From NCBI GenBank assembly GCA_021785935.1, contig JAJYOG010000003.1, forward strand, positions 104,850 through 168,849: 64,000 nt of DNA. Reading direction: 5' to 3'. Numbering within the stretch: position 1 is the first letter of the stretch; every line of letters starts with the position of its first letter. A model generated the notes under the pieces. That model was not told the origin of the DNA. It did no database searches and saw only the letters and a list, made by a program, of their open reading frames with translations. The position numbers and the translations under genes are program-made. Positions 1 to 8,891 of the stretch are shown here, piece by piece. The stretch is from Actinomycetes bacterium. Its GTDB lineage: Bacteria > Actinomycetota > Thermoleophilia > BMS3ABIN01.

Positions 1-1467
1 TCCCTTTACCTGGATACCCATCCGCCGCTGCTCACCAGCTATATATCGCTCCTGATCCGCGTGATCGGCAGCGCTTCCGAAGAGGGATTGCACCTTGGCT
101 TCATTGTCTTTCCGGCTCTGGCGGCCGTTTCCATGTTCTTCCTCGCCCGGAGATTTACGGGCAGCCCGCTGCTGGCGGCTCTGCTTCTGGTTGTGACACC
201 GGGATTTATGGTGATGTCGCAGAGCGTTATGACTGACATACCGGCGCTGTCGCTCTGGCTGGCCGCGATCGCCGCCTACGTTTTTGGAGTCGACCGCGAA
301 AACAACCGCCTGCTGATACTTGCCGGACTTTGCCTAAGCCTGGCTGTATTGACTACATATCAGTCATTTAGTCTATTACCGCTCTTGCTTGTCTACGCGC
401 TGCTCCAGGGACGTCTGCGAATTAAATATATGTTGCCGCTGGCAGCCGGGCTGGCTGCATTCGCCGCAATTATTATTTACTACCGGACGGCTACCGGTCA
501 CCCTCCCAAACTTTCCTACAGCATCGGCCTGAACCTGGCCCCGGCTTTTCTCGCCAATAAGGTTATCGCTACGATCTCTGCCATCGGCGGCGCCATAGTC
601 TTTCCTTTCATTCTGGCGGCGGGAATGCTGAAGGGAAGAAAGGAATATCTGGCTTTCGCCGCCCTGATCGCGGCCCTCTTGCTCTTCTTCCTGCTTAAGA
701 TTTCTTCAGGAGAGTACACCTGGGCTTCTGCCGTCCTGCAGGCTATTTTCTGCGGTGCGGGGCTTCTTGCTATCTACCGTTTTGCCATCAGCGCCTCGGA
801 TGCGGCCGTTGGCCATTTTCGATCGCAAGGCGACCGTGACAATATCTTTCTGATTTTGTGGATCGCCGGCGTGCTCCTGTATGTTGTCGCGCTCCTGCCC
901 TATGCGTCTACACGCTATCTCATTCCCCTGTTTCCACCGGTGATACTGATGTTCGTGAGGTATGCGGAGACGATTCTCGGGGATGGAAAAACCGGGAAAT
1001 ATTTTGCCCTCCTCGCGATAGTATTAACTGCGGCCGCCGGCTTCGCGGTCTCGATTGCAGACTACCGGCTAGCCGGCGTCTATCGAAGCTTTGCTTCTGG
1101 CTATTCGCGACAGCTGCGGTCTGGTGATCAAAGGATCTGGTTTGCGGGGGAGTTCGGCCTGCGTTATTACCTCGAGGAAAACAGCGGCCGGTATCTCACC
1201 AAGGACGACAACTCACCGGCTCCTGGCGACCATGTCGTCCTCAGCCACGGTCTGATCGCTTATTTCATCTCCGATGAGCTCAGGAACCGTATGCAGCTCG
1301 AGCAGAGGATCGATTACCCCGGCGCTTGGCCGTTCCGGGTTGAAGACCCTGGCAGCCAAGCGGGTTTCTACGACCAATTCCACGGAAACCTGCCCTATTC
1401 GCTGTCGTCGGGACCGGTTGAATCGATTGATGTGTATACGGTTAGAGCGGCGCCAGATCGTTCATAA
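1..1467 (+). CDS. Glycosyltransferase family 39-like integral membrane protein (5'-truncated by window edge)
   Basis: Frame 1 is open from base 1 (SLYLDTHPPLLTSYISLLIRVIGS...), with a DTHPPL motif typical of GT39/ArnT-like proteins and many hydrophobic helices. Confidence 0.75.
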   Translation, partial: SLYLDTHPPLLTSYISLLIRVIGSASEEGLHLGFIVFPALAAVSMFFLARRFTGSPLLAALLLVVTPGFMVMSQSVMTDIPALSLWLAAIAAYVFGVDRENNRLLILAGLCLSLAVLTTYQSFSLLPLLLVYALLQGRLRIKYMLPLAAGLAAFAAIIIYYRTATGHPPKLSYSIGLNLAPAFLANKVIATISAIGGAIVFPFILAAGMLKGRKEYLAFAALIAALLLFFLLKISSGEYTWASAVLQAIFCGAGLLAIYRFAISASDAAVGHFRSQGDRDNIFLILWIAGVLLYVVALLPYASTRYLIPLFPPVILMFVRYAETILGDGKTGKYFALLAIVLTAAAGFAVSIADYRLAGVYRSFASGYSRQLRSGDQRIWFAGEFGLRYYLEENSGRYLTKDDNSPAPGDHVVLSHGLIAYFISDELRNRMQLEQRIDYPGAWPFRVEDPGSQAGFYDQFHGNLPYSLSSGPVESIDVYTVRAAPDRS

Positions 1468-1578
1468 ACTCCGTGAGTAAGCTCTACGGCCACTCACAAT
1501 ATTATTGTAATTTATTGTAATAACACCTTACTTCTGATTTAATTCGCCGGACTCTTTTTTCTAACTATTGGGGGGAAA

Positions 1579-2145
1579 TTGTCAGCGCATTCTTATTTCC
1601 GGAAACTTATCGTCCCGGCATTGATTTCAGTATTGATTCTTTTAGCGGGAGCTTCTCTTGCTGGCTGTGGCTCGTCTGACAGCACATCCTCTGTAACATC
1701 CACTGCTGCCGCTCTTCAGGAATTCACATCACAGGCCGGCCGGTTCTCAGCGATGGTTCCATCTGTTCCCAAAGAGGAAGCTGATCCTTCAGATCCCTCA
1801 ACACATACATTCATTGTTGACGGGGGTCCCCATGTATTCGTGATTCAATACACCGATTTTAATCCATCCGGCAAAGATCCCCAGGTTATCCTTGACGCCG
1901 CCCGCGACGGCGCAAAATCAAAAGGTACCTTGGTGCAGGAAACCAAGATAACACTTGATGGTAATCCGGGTCGTGAACTAATGCTTGATACAAAAGACAA
2001 ATACGGCAACCCGATGAAAATGAAGTTAAGGATTTACCTGGTTAACACTCGGCTATATGTGGTGTCGATAACTTCGGACGCGAGCGTATCCACTAGCAGC
2101 GGGTACGAGGATTCAATGCAATCCTTCAAACTGCTTAAAACCTGA
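1579..2145 (+). CDS. Putative lipoprotein, unknown function
   Basis: N-terminal signal with lipobox LAGC (ASLAGCGSS). GGGGG-rich RBS upstream. Confidence 0.7.
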   Translation: MSAHSYFRKLIVPALISVLILLAGASLAGCGSSDSTSSVTSTAAALQEFTSQAGRFSAMVPSVPKEEADPSDPSTHTFIVDGGPHVFVIQYTDFNPSGKDPQVILDAARDGAKSKGTLVQETKITLDGNPGRELMLDTKDKYGNPMKMKLRIYLVNTRLYVVSITSDASVSTSSGYEDSMQSFKLLKT

Positions 2146-2198
2146 GAGGCATCAGCCCCAGGAGGGCGGGAACATCAGATCCCTCCATTGGCCTTTGA

Positions 2199-2627
2199 TC
2201 ACCCCTGCATCTCTGACAGCAACACCACGGCATTCTTGCCGCCGGCCCGTTCATGAATCAATCGATCTGCGGTCACCAAGGTAGCGGATAGTTTTTTTGA
2301 GAGCGCCAAGAAGGCCGCGTCGTAAACCGTCAGGTCGTGCTCGCCGGCAATCCGCGCCATTTCCTGGGACAGAGACTCATCCAGAGGATAAACCGCAAGA
2401 CCCAAAGACCACAGATTGCGCATCGTTTCGTCCATTTGCGCTGTTGTCATTCCGGAGCCGAAACGTAGGAAGTTGCCGAATTCGTAGATCAGAAGATCGG
2501 GGATGATTACATCCAGTTCGCCCTGGAGATAGGCCTCGCGCAGCAATAATGCCGGTTCGAGATCCGGTTCATTCTCGTGGTAAAACCATTTGATGATAAC
2601 CGAGGTATCGAGGACGGCGGTATTCAC
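2199..2627 (-). CDS. PIN-domain toxin (VapC-like)
   Basis: VLDTSVIIKWFYHENE... DLTVYDAAFLALSKKLSATLVTADRLI fits the PIN acidic-residue pattern. Overlaps the upstream antitoxin ORF. Confidence 0.85.
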   Translation of the reverse strand: MNTAVLDTSVIIKWFYHENEPDLEPALLLREAYLQGELDVIIPDLLIYEFGNFLRFGSGMTTAQMDETMRNLWSLGLAVYPLDESLSQEMARIAGEHDLTVYDAAFLALSKKLSATLVTADRLIHERAGGKNAVVLLSEMQG

Positions 2628-2896
2628 TCGTGGCGGGAATCCCTCATTTCCCGCACCGCTTTCGCCGCGTCCTGGCCACCCCGTACTTTTCGGGCCAGCC
2701 GGTCCATTGATTCAACCGCTTCACGAACCCTGGGGTCGTCAATGGGGCGCCTCTCAGAACGGTCGGCGATATATCTGCGGGTAGCCTCGCGGATCAACTC
2801 GCTGCGAGACCTATGCTCCTCTGCAGCAGCCTCGTCTATCTCCACCAGAAGCTCTTCCGGCAAAGAAAACAGGATCTTTTTCGACCGGCTTTTCAT
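2624..2896 (-). CDS. Ribbon-helix-helix antitoxin (VapB/CopG-like)
   Basis: KILFSLPEELLVEIDEAAAEEHRSRSELIREATRRYI is an RHH signature. 4-nt overlap with the PIN ORF. Confidence 0.85.
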   Translation of the reverse strand: MKSRSKKILFSLPEELLVEIDEAAAEEHRSRSELIREATRRYIADRSERRPIDDPRVREAVESMDRLARKVRGGQDAAKAVREMRDSRHE

Positions 2897-2945
2897 GGAT
2901 ATACATCATATATCTAGTGATATACTATATCAATCTGTTCGGGAC

Positions 2946-4328
2946 CTAGCCCATCTTCGGAATCTTCGCCATCGACTCCTTGATCTTCTCTTCCGGATAG
3001 GCGTAATCGGTGAGTTTGCCGCTCAGGTAAGCATCATAAGCGCTCATGTCAAAGTGGCCGTGACCGCTAAGGTTGAAGAGGATGACCTTCTCCTCGCCCG
3101 ACTCTCGGCACTCCAGCGCCTTGTCAATTGCCGCCTTGATGGCGTGGCTCGACTCCGGCGCCGGGATGATCGCTTCAGCGCGCGCGAACTGGATAGCCGC
3201 ATCAAAAATCTCGGTCTGGCCGTAGGCAACGGCTGACATGTGCCCGGCGTCGACGAGGGCGCTGATCAGCGGCGCCATGGCGTGATACCGGAGGCCGCCG
3301 GCGTGAATCCCCGGCGGGATGAAATCGTGCCCGAGCGTATGCATCATAAACAGCGGCGTCGAGGCAAGCGCGTCGCCGAAATCGTATGTGTACTGGCCTT
3401 TGGTGACTGTCGGGCATGAGCTGGGTTCGGCAGCCAGGAACTCCACGCTCTTTTTGCCCTCCAGGCGATCTTTCATAAAGGGGAAGGCCAGTCCGGCGTA
3501 ATTGCTGCCACCGCCGATGCAGCCGATGACGATATCCGGGTAGACGCCCGCCATTTCCATCTGCTGCTTGCATTCCTCACCCACCACTGTCTGGTGCATG
3601 AGTACGTGGTTAAGCACGCTTCCCAGGGAATAATTGCAATCATCATGGGTGGCCGCGTCCTCGGAGGCCTCACTGATGGCGATGCCCAAGCTCCCGAGTG
3701 AATCGGGGTCGCCTTCGAGGATGGCGCGGCCGGAGTTGGTGCGGTCGGTCGGGCTGGCGAACACCTCGGCGCCCCAGACCTGCATCATGCTGCGCCGGTA
3801 AGGCTTCTGGTCGTAGCTGATCTTGACCATATAGACGGTACACTCCATGCCGAACATCTGTGTCGCCAGTGCCATAGAGCAGCCCCACTGGCCGGCGCCG
3901 GTTTCGGTGGCGATGCGCTTGATGCCGGCTTCCTTGTTGTAGTAAGCCTGAGGCACCGAAGTGTTGGGCTTGTGCGAGCCGGCGGGGCTCACGCCCTCGT
4001 ACTTGAAGTAGATCTTCGCCGGCGTATCGAGCGCCTTCTCCAGGCGCATGGCACGGATTAGCGGCGTCGGCCTCCACAGTTTGTAGATTTCCCGCACCTC
4101 GTCCGGAATGTCAATGTAACGCTCGGTACTGACTTCTTGCATGATTAGTGACATTGGGAAGAGCGGCGTTAAGGCTTCCGGACCTACCGGCTCGCCAGTT
4201 GCCGGGTTCAGCGGCGGCCTCAGACTTCCCTCGGGCATATCCGGCGCGATGTTGTACCACTGCTTGGGAAGATTTTCTTCCGACAACAAGAATTTAACAG
4301 TCATTGGACCCTCCAGCCCCGGTGACAA
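2946..4328 (-). CDS. trpB2: TrpB-like PLP-dependent enzyme (TrpB2 type tryptophan synthase beta)
   Basis: [52 protein letters not shown]. Length and N-terminal region fit TrpB2. Confidence 0.9.
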   Translation of the reverse strand: MSPGLEGPMTVKFLLSEENLPKQWYNIAPDMPEGSLRPPLNPATGEPVGPEALTPLFPMSLIMQEVSTERYIDIPDEVREIYKLWRPTPLIRAMRLEKALDTPAKIYFKYEGVSPAGSHKPNTSVPQAYYNKEAGIKRIATETGAGQWGCSMALATQMFGMECTVYMVKISYDQKPYRRSMMQVWGAEVFASPTDRTNSGRAILEGDPDSLGSLGIAISEASEDAATHDDCNYSLGSVLNHVLMHQTVVGEECKQQMEMAGVYPDIVIGCIGGGSNYAGLAFPFMKDRLEGKKSVEFLAAEPSSCPTVTKGQYTYDFGDALASTPLFMMHTLGHDFIPPGIHAGGLRYHAMAPLISALVDAGHMSAVAYGQTEIFDAAIQFARAEAIIPAPESSHAIKAAIDKALECRESGEEKVILFNLSGHGHFDMSAYDAYLSGKLTDYAYPEEKIKESMAKIPKMG

Positions 4329-4437
4329 TAAAGACAGTGGAAGAAATGTAGCTTTTTACAGCGGGATTGGCAAGTGCTGACAGGTGTTTCCCAGCGGAGG
4401 AACATGAAAACCTGTCACGTCGAGAGGTCTCGAAGCG

Positions 4438-4857
4438 CTAGTACATGCTCGAGGTTTCGGTGTTTTCCTGGTGGGTCAGATTCTTGAGAAAAGGAAGATA
4501 CTTGAAAACGTAGGTCTTGGCATCCTTGCCGCAGGTTACCTGGTAGGTATGTTCCGCGCCCGGGTTAACCTTAAATGCCACAAACGTAAGATTCTTGGCC
4601 TCGCAACGATCGGCAGCGATATTCTCCGCCTGGATGTCGCTATGGGAGTCCAGGTATTCCTGCCGCGCCAGGTCAGCGGATTCCTTGGCGGTTTCGCTGG
4701 TTGCCTGGTTGGCATAAAAAACCGAGGAACCGTCGATGACGCCGATGCCCACGATCGCTATCACGATCACCAGAAAAACTACCGTGTTCATCATGCTGCC
4801 GGCTTCGCCGGCAAGAAATTTCTTTACGATTCCCATAGGTATATTATTCTTCGCCAA
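4438..4857 (-). CDS. Hypothetical protein with single N-terminal TM (TadE/pilin-like appearance)
   Basis: FLAGEAGSMMNTVVFLVIVIAIVGIGVIDGSSVFYANQAT hydrophobic segment. Confidence 0.5.
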   Translation of the reverse strand: MAKNNIPMGIVKKFLAGEAGSMMNTVVFLVIVIAIVGIGVIDGSSVFYANQATSETAKESADLARQEYLDSHSDIQAENIAADRCEAKNLTFVAFKVNPGAEHTYQVTCGKDAKTYVFKYLPFLKNLTHQENTETSSMY

Positions 4858-4863
4858 AATTAC

Positions 4864-6918
4864 TTATGAGCCTTCAAACCGCCGCTTTCTGGTAACAATG
4901 ATGACATAAGCGGCGCCGCCGATAATGGCCGCAAGGGCGACGATGATTACTATCCAGCCGCGAGAGGTAATCAGGTGCACGCCGGCGCTGTCCTCAACCA
5001 GAGTGTGGCCTCGTGACGTCACGCCTGCATGAATCTTTGACCAACCATCCGAGTGGAAGGGTACGCCGATCTCGACTCTGCCAGTTTCCAGGCGCAGGTG
5101 CTGATCGGAGCCGTTCGGGAATTCCACGCCGTCCCCGGCCAAAGAAAGATCGACATTAAAGGCATAAGGATTGTTATTGACCAGTGTCACCGTGGCCTCG
5201 CCGTCAGAATTTCGCTGCAGCAACGGTGTGCTGACATCGACTCCCAACTTATCGAACTGGCTGGAGGTAAAACCGTCGATCGCATTGAGGTAGGCCAACC
5301 CCTGATTGGCGGTTTCCGGCCGCGCTCCCGCTCCGATGAAATAGGAACTCTCGGCGGTGTACATCTCCTTGGCCAAACCTACCATTTCCGGTATTTCACT
5401 ATCCACGGCCAGGCGGTAATCCTCAAATCGTTCGTGAACGGCATCAAGCTTCTGATAATAGGTCTGCGTCAGATAATCCTCTGCCGGATCGAGATACCGA
5501 AGCAGAGTCACCGGCTGGGTGTTGGGACGATACTTCTGCCTGACTTCGTTGAGTGTGAGCGTGTTCAGCCATGGTTCCTGGTCGATCGTGGCGTACACAA
5601 GCTGCCGCTGGTCGGCACTGAGCGCGGGGTTTGAAGCAAAGGAAGCGGCGATAACCGGTTGTGAGCCGCCGGCAGTATAGGCATTGGCGAGGGAAGCCAT
5701 GAATCCCGCCGGATTGGGGGCATCGGAGAAGAGCGCCGCCGAAACGTCATCGTTCGCAAAGAAGGCGGTGATACGCTCACCACTTAGATCCCTCACACGG
5801 TAACTGGGCGCTCCGGCAGGAAGCCGTCCCTGAATGAAGGTGCGAGCAGCCCCTGAAAGTACAGTGTACTCGCCACCGGTAGCCGCCAGATACCGCAGTG
5901 AATCCGTGGTCACGTCCAAACCGGGCGCGTATGCTCCCTCCGGCACGGCGGGAAGCGAAAGGGCGTTAGTAAGAATGTCATGGCCTATACGGTACTGGCC
6001 GTTGCCGTCATCCCAGCCCTGTTTGGCCAGAAGTGGCAGACTGGCGAAAGAATACGGAGTGGAGATGAACTGGGTGTTGCTGCTCTTGGCCATAAATTGC
6101 AACCCGGCCAGGCAGCCTGAAGCAGCCTCGGCTTCGGCCGAATCCGCCGGATAGCTTTTTGAGCCCTCGCCGCTGACAAGTTCGAATCCGCCTGCTAGAT
6201 CCTCCAGCTGGTCAAACAATGAAGCCTCGACTGCGTAAGTGGTTTTTATCCTCGGAAATTTTTGCGTGAAATCCGGATGTTGAAGAATTGTATCGGGGGT
6301 GCGTGGGTTGCCACGACAGCGGTCGACCAGGGCGGTGCTGATGAACCGTCCGGTCTCGTCACGCTGCGGCGAGGACCCTACCGTCCATAGAAGTGCCAGA
6401 TCCAGGGGTCCGTGCGCGGCCGGATCGACAACCGCAAGCCAGCCGGTCCCGGTAACCGTTTCCTCGTTGCCGCTGACCAGACTTACCTTGTATGGGTAAC
6501 CACCGGGGCCAACCTTGAGATCAGAGAGACTGGCGCCGTCCGACGAGGTTCCCTGTCCCGACAGGTTGTAATCCTTGTGCAGACGCGTTTCCGACATCGG
6601 CGCCGCGGCATACGGGTTTGGCGCTGTGTACGATGCGGCGGGATAGACTCTGACGACAAGGTCGCCGCTTAAGTTACGGCCCCCGGAATCGAGAATCATA
6701 TTGAAAACAACGCTGTCGCCGGTATGATAGACGAGCTTATCCGTGGAAACGGTGATAACGCCGGAAGCGGCATCGGCGCTACTGCCGGTCCACAAAACAT
6801 TCATCAATGTCAACGCAAAGAGAATGGCTGCCGCGGACAGATAGATGAACGCGGCTATCGGCATGTGCCGGGCCGATGCGTGCCGGGCTGATTGCGAGGA
6901 CCTGACGCTTGAACTCAT
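4864..6918 (-). CDS. Large secreted/membrane-anchored hypothetical protein
   Basis: ORF runs to 7080, but internal Met at 6918 (MSSSVRSSQ...) followed by a TM segment is the likelier start. C-terminal TM (WIVIIVALAAIIGGAAYVIIVTRKRR). Confidence 0.6.
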   Translation of the reverse strand: MSSSVRSSQSARHASARHMPIAAFIYLSAAAILFALTLMNVLWTGSSADAASGVITVSTDKLVYHTGDSVVFNMILDSGGRNLSGDLVVRVYPAASYTAPNPYAAAPMSETRLHKDYNLSGQGTSSDGASLSDLKVGPGGYPYKVSLVSGNEETVTGTGWLAVVDPAAHGPLDLALLWTVGSSPQRDETGRFISTALVDRCRGNPRTPDTILQHPDFTQKFPRIKTTYAVEASLFDQLEDLAGGFELVSGEGSKSYPADSAEAEAASGCLAGLQFMAKSSNTQFISTPYSFASLPLLAKQGWDDGNGQYRIGHDILTNALSLPAVPEGAYAPGLDVTTDSLRYLAATGGEYTVLSGAARTFIQGRLPAGAPSYRVRDLSGERITAFFANDDVSAALFSDAPNPAGFMASLANAYTAGGSQPVIAASFASNPALSADQRQLVYATIDQEPWLNTLTLNEVRQKYRPNTQPVTLLRYLDPAEDYLTQTYYQKLDAVHERFEDYRLAVDSEIPEMVGLAKEMYTAESSYFIGAGARPETANQGLAYLNAIDGFTSSQFDKLGVDVSTPLLQRNSDGEATVTLVNNNPYAFNVDLSLAGDGVEFPNGSDQHLRLETGRVEIGVPFHSDGWSKIHAGVTSRGHTLVEDSAGVHLITSRGWIVIIVALAAIIGGAAYVIIVTRKRRFEGS

Positions 6919-7059
6919 TAAACGGTTCCTGACCTTGAACTTCGCTTTAGTGGGCTGCGGCGCTGTATGATACCATAGCGCCTGATCGCACGGGGCGCCA
7001 GACGGGCATGCAGACAGCAGTATGCAGACCGGCAGCCCGCCCAGACTACTTTCTACTAT

Positions 7060-7908
7060 ATGACTGGCAAATCCTTGCACAAAAAACAGCCGACCGCCGA
7101 TTCACTGGATGAAATTCAGGAAGCACTGGCGCCATTAATGGCAGACATGGCCCACACGGGCATCTTCCTTGACCTGGACGGCACCCTGGCGCCAATCATG
7201 CCACGGCCCAACGATGTCGCTGTGCCTCCGGACATCATCCGGCTCATCCGCAAGCTGTCGCACACCTATCTGGCTGTGACCATTGTCAGCGGCAGGCCGG
7301 CTACCGGAGCCAAGCGCATAGTCGGCAATTCCGAACTCGCCTATATCGGCAACCACGGTTTTGAAACGATGCTGCCGGGAAGGGCCGTTGTCGTCTGTGA
7401 AGAGGCTCAGCCCTATATCGCCAAGATCCGTGAGCTCGTAGAGTACTGCCGCAAAGTGGAAGAGATGTCTGAGATGGGAATCTGGCTGGAAGATAAAACC
7501 GCCACCATGTCTTTCCATTTTCGCAACGCCCCCGATCCGCGCCAGTCCATGGAGTTTATGCACGAAAGAATTTTCCCTGAGGTTGAGAGGCTTGGCCTGG
7601 CGGTCAGTGAAGGCAGAAAGGTGATTGAGGTAAGACCGCCTGTGCCGGTAAACAAAGGCATCGCCGTTGGCCAGTTGCTCGACAGGCTTTCGTGTGTCAA
7701 GGCGATCTATGTCGGTGATGATACCACTGATATCGATGCGCTCAAGGAGCTGCGAAAGCGCGGCCGCCGCAAGAATCAGACGATGCTGGGCGTCGGTGTC
7801 ATTTCGGATGAAATGCCGAATGAGCTGCCAAAATTTGCCGATCTGCTGGTCGAACGTACCAGCGGTGTGGAACAGTTATTGCAGCTGCTGGCAGGAGAGG
7901 CGCCATAG
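7060..7908 (+). CDS. otsB: Trehalose-phosphatase (HAD superfamily)
   Basis: IFLDLDGTLAPI, VSGRP, YIGNHGFE, YVGDDTTDIDAL motifs. Confidence 0.9.
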   Translation: MTGKSLHKKQPTADSLDEIQEALAPLMADMAHTGIFLDLDGTLAPIMPRPNDVAVPPDIIRLIRKLSHTYLAVTIVSGRPATGAKRIVGNSELAYIGNHGFETMLPGRAVVVCEEAQPYIAKIRELVEYCRKVEEMSEMGIWLEDKTATMSFHFRNAPDPRQSMEFMHERIFPEVERLGLAVSEGRKVIEVRPPVPVNKGIAVGQLLDRLSCVKAIYVGDDTTDIDALKELRKRGRRKNQTMLGVGVISDEMPNELPKFADLLVERTSGVEQLLQLLAGEAP

Positions 7909-8145
7909 ATGAATGCCGAGCAGCAAGCCTGGACCGGCAAGTATAATTACCGGGAAGCTACAGCTGTGGACAGCTGCGATCTCTGCGCTTATGCCATCCG
8001 CATCGACACCGACCACGACCTGCGCGTTGAAGCCCTCTCCTGTGATGCCTGCGGTGATGATACCGGAGCCCCATTCAATGTTGACTTCGGTTTTATCTGT
8101 GATCTTTTTCTGCCGGAGCTGCTCGAAGAGGAACCGGAGAAATAA
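7909..8145 (+). CDS. Small cysteine-rich protein, unknown function
   Basis: Starts directly after the otsB stop. CDLC and CDAC pairs (CDLCAYAIRIDTDHDLRVEALSCDACGDDTG). Confidence 0.55.
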   Translation: MNAEQQAWTGKYNYREATAVDSCDLCAYAIRIDTDHDLRVEALSCDACGDDTGAPFNVDFGFICDLFLPELLEEEPEK

Positions 8146-8869
8146 CCCGCGCAGCTGCTTCCGCGAAGCGCTTGAACCTCACCGGCGTGTAATATTCGTA
8201 GGCAAGCCTGCCCTGATGCGGCCGCACGGTGTAGTCGCGGCCGGACGGTACCCGCCGGTATGGCTCCCCCTTCATGTGTACCATCATCGGCCCCCCCTTT
8301 AACCCCGTTAGCAGCCACAGGATCAGACGCTGACTGCGAAAGGCGATGACAAGCTTGCGTTTCATCAGGCGGTCGGTGAGCTTCATGGACGTCTGTTCCA
8401 CGAAGCCCTGTTCTGCTGATTCCGCTCCCGGTAAGAATTCTCCCACCTTCAAGAACCCCGCATTTGCACGGTGATACAGCGGAAATTCATAGAGCGCCGG
8501 CGGCGGAGTCTGGGATTCACGCACAGATGGGAACTGACGCATATTTCTGGCTTGACCGCCCAATCGCCCGATCGCAGCCGCGGCAGCCAGCTGGACGGCG
8601 TCGTGGTCGGGATGTCCCCCTTCAAAGGCCGGGACGAAGAGGGAGGCGGGTTTCATCCTCTTGAAAAGTTTCTCTAACCGCAGGGTAATATCATCCAGGA
8701 AGTCAAGCAGATGACCGTCGGGAAGCCGGAAGAACAGGAGGTTGCCGGGCTTGACCCCGATTAATTCCATTGCCCGGCGCGATTCAGCCTCACGTCTGTC
8801 GCCACGAAGGCCGCCGCGAGTAAGCCAGACAACCATGATCGGCGCCCCGGCCGAAACCAACCGCCGCAT
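8093..8869 (-). CDS. PIG-L/LmbE-family deacetylase (real start probably upstream of 8869)
   Basis: GHPDHDAVQLAAA motif. Reading in frame upstream of the listed Met gives ...LFAHHDDEFFIAVTM, the PIG-L catalytic HxDD-type motif. Confidence 0.8.
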   Translation of the reverse strand: MRRLVSAGAPIMVVWLTRGGLRGDRREAESRRAMELIGVKPGNLLFFRLPDGHLLDFLDDITLRLEKLFKRMKPASLFVPAFEGGHPDHDAVQLAAAAAIGRLGGQARNMRQFPSVRESQTPPPALYEFPLYHRANAGFLKVGEFLPGAESAEQGFVEQTSMKLTDRLMKRKLVIAFRSQRLILWLLTGLKGGPMMVHMKGEPYRRVPSGRDYTVRPHQGRLAYEYYTPVRFKRFAEAAARVISPVPLRAAPAEKDHR

Positions 8870-8891
8870 GGTTACGGCAATGAAGAACTCG

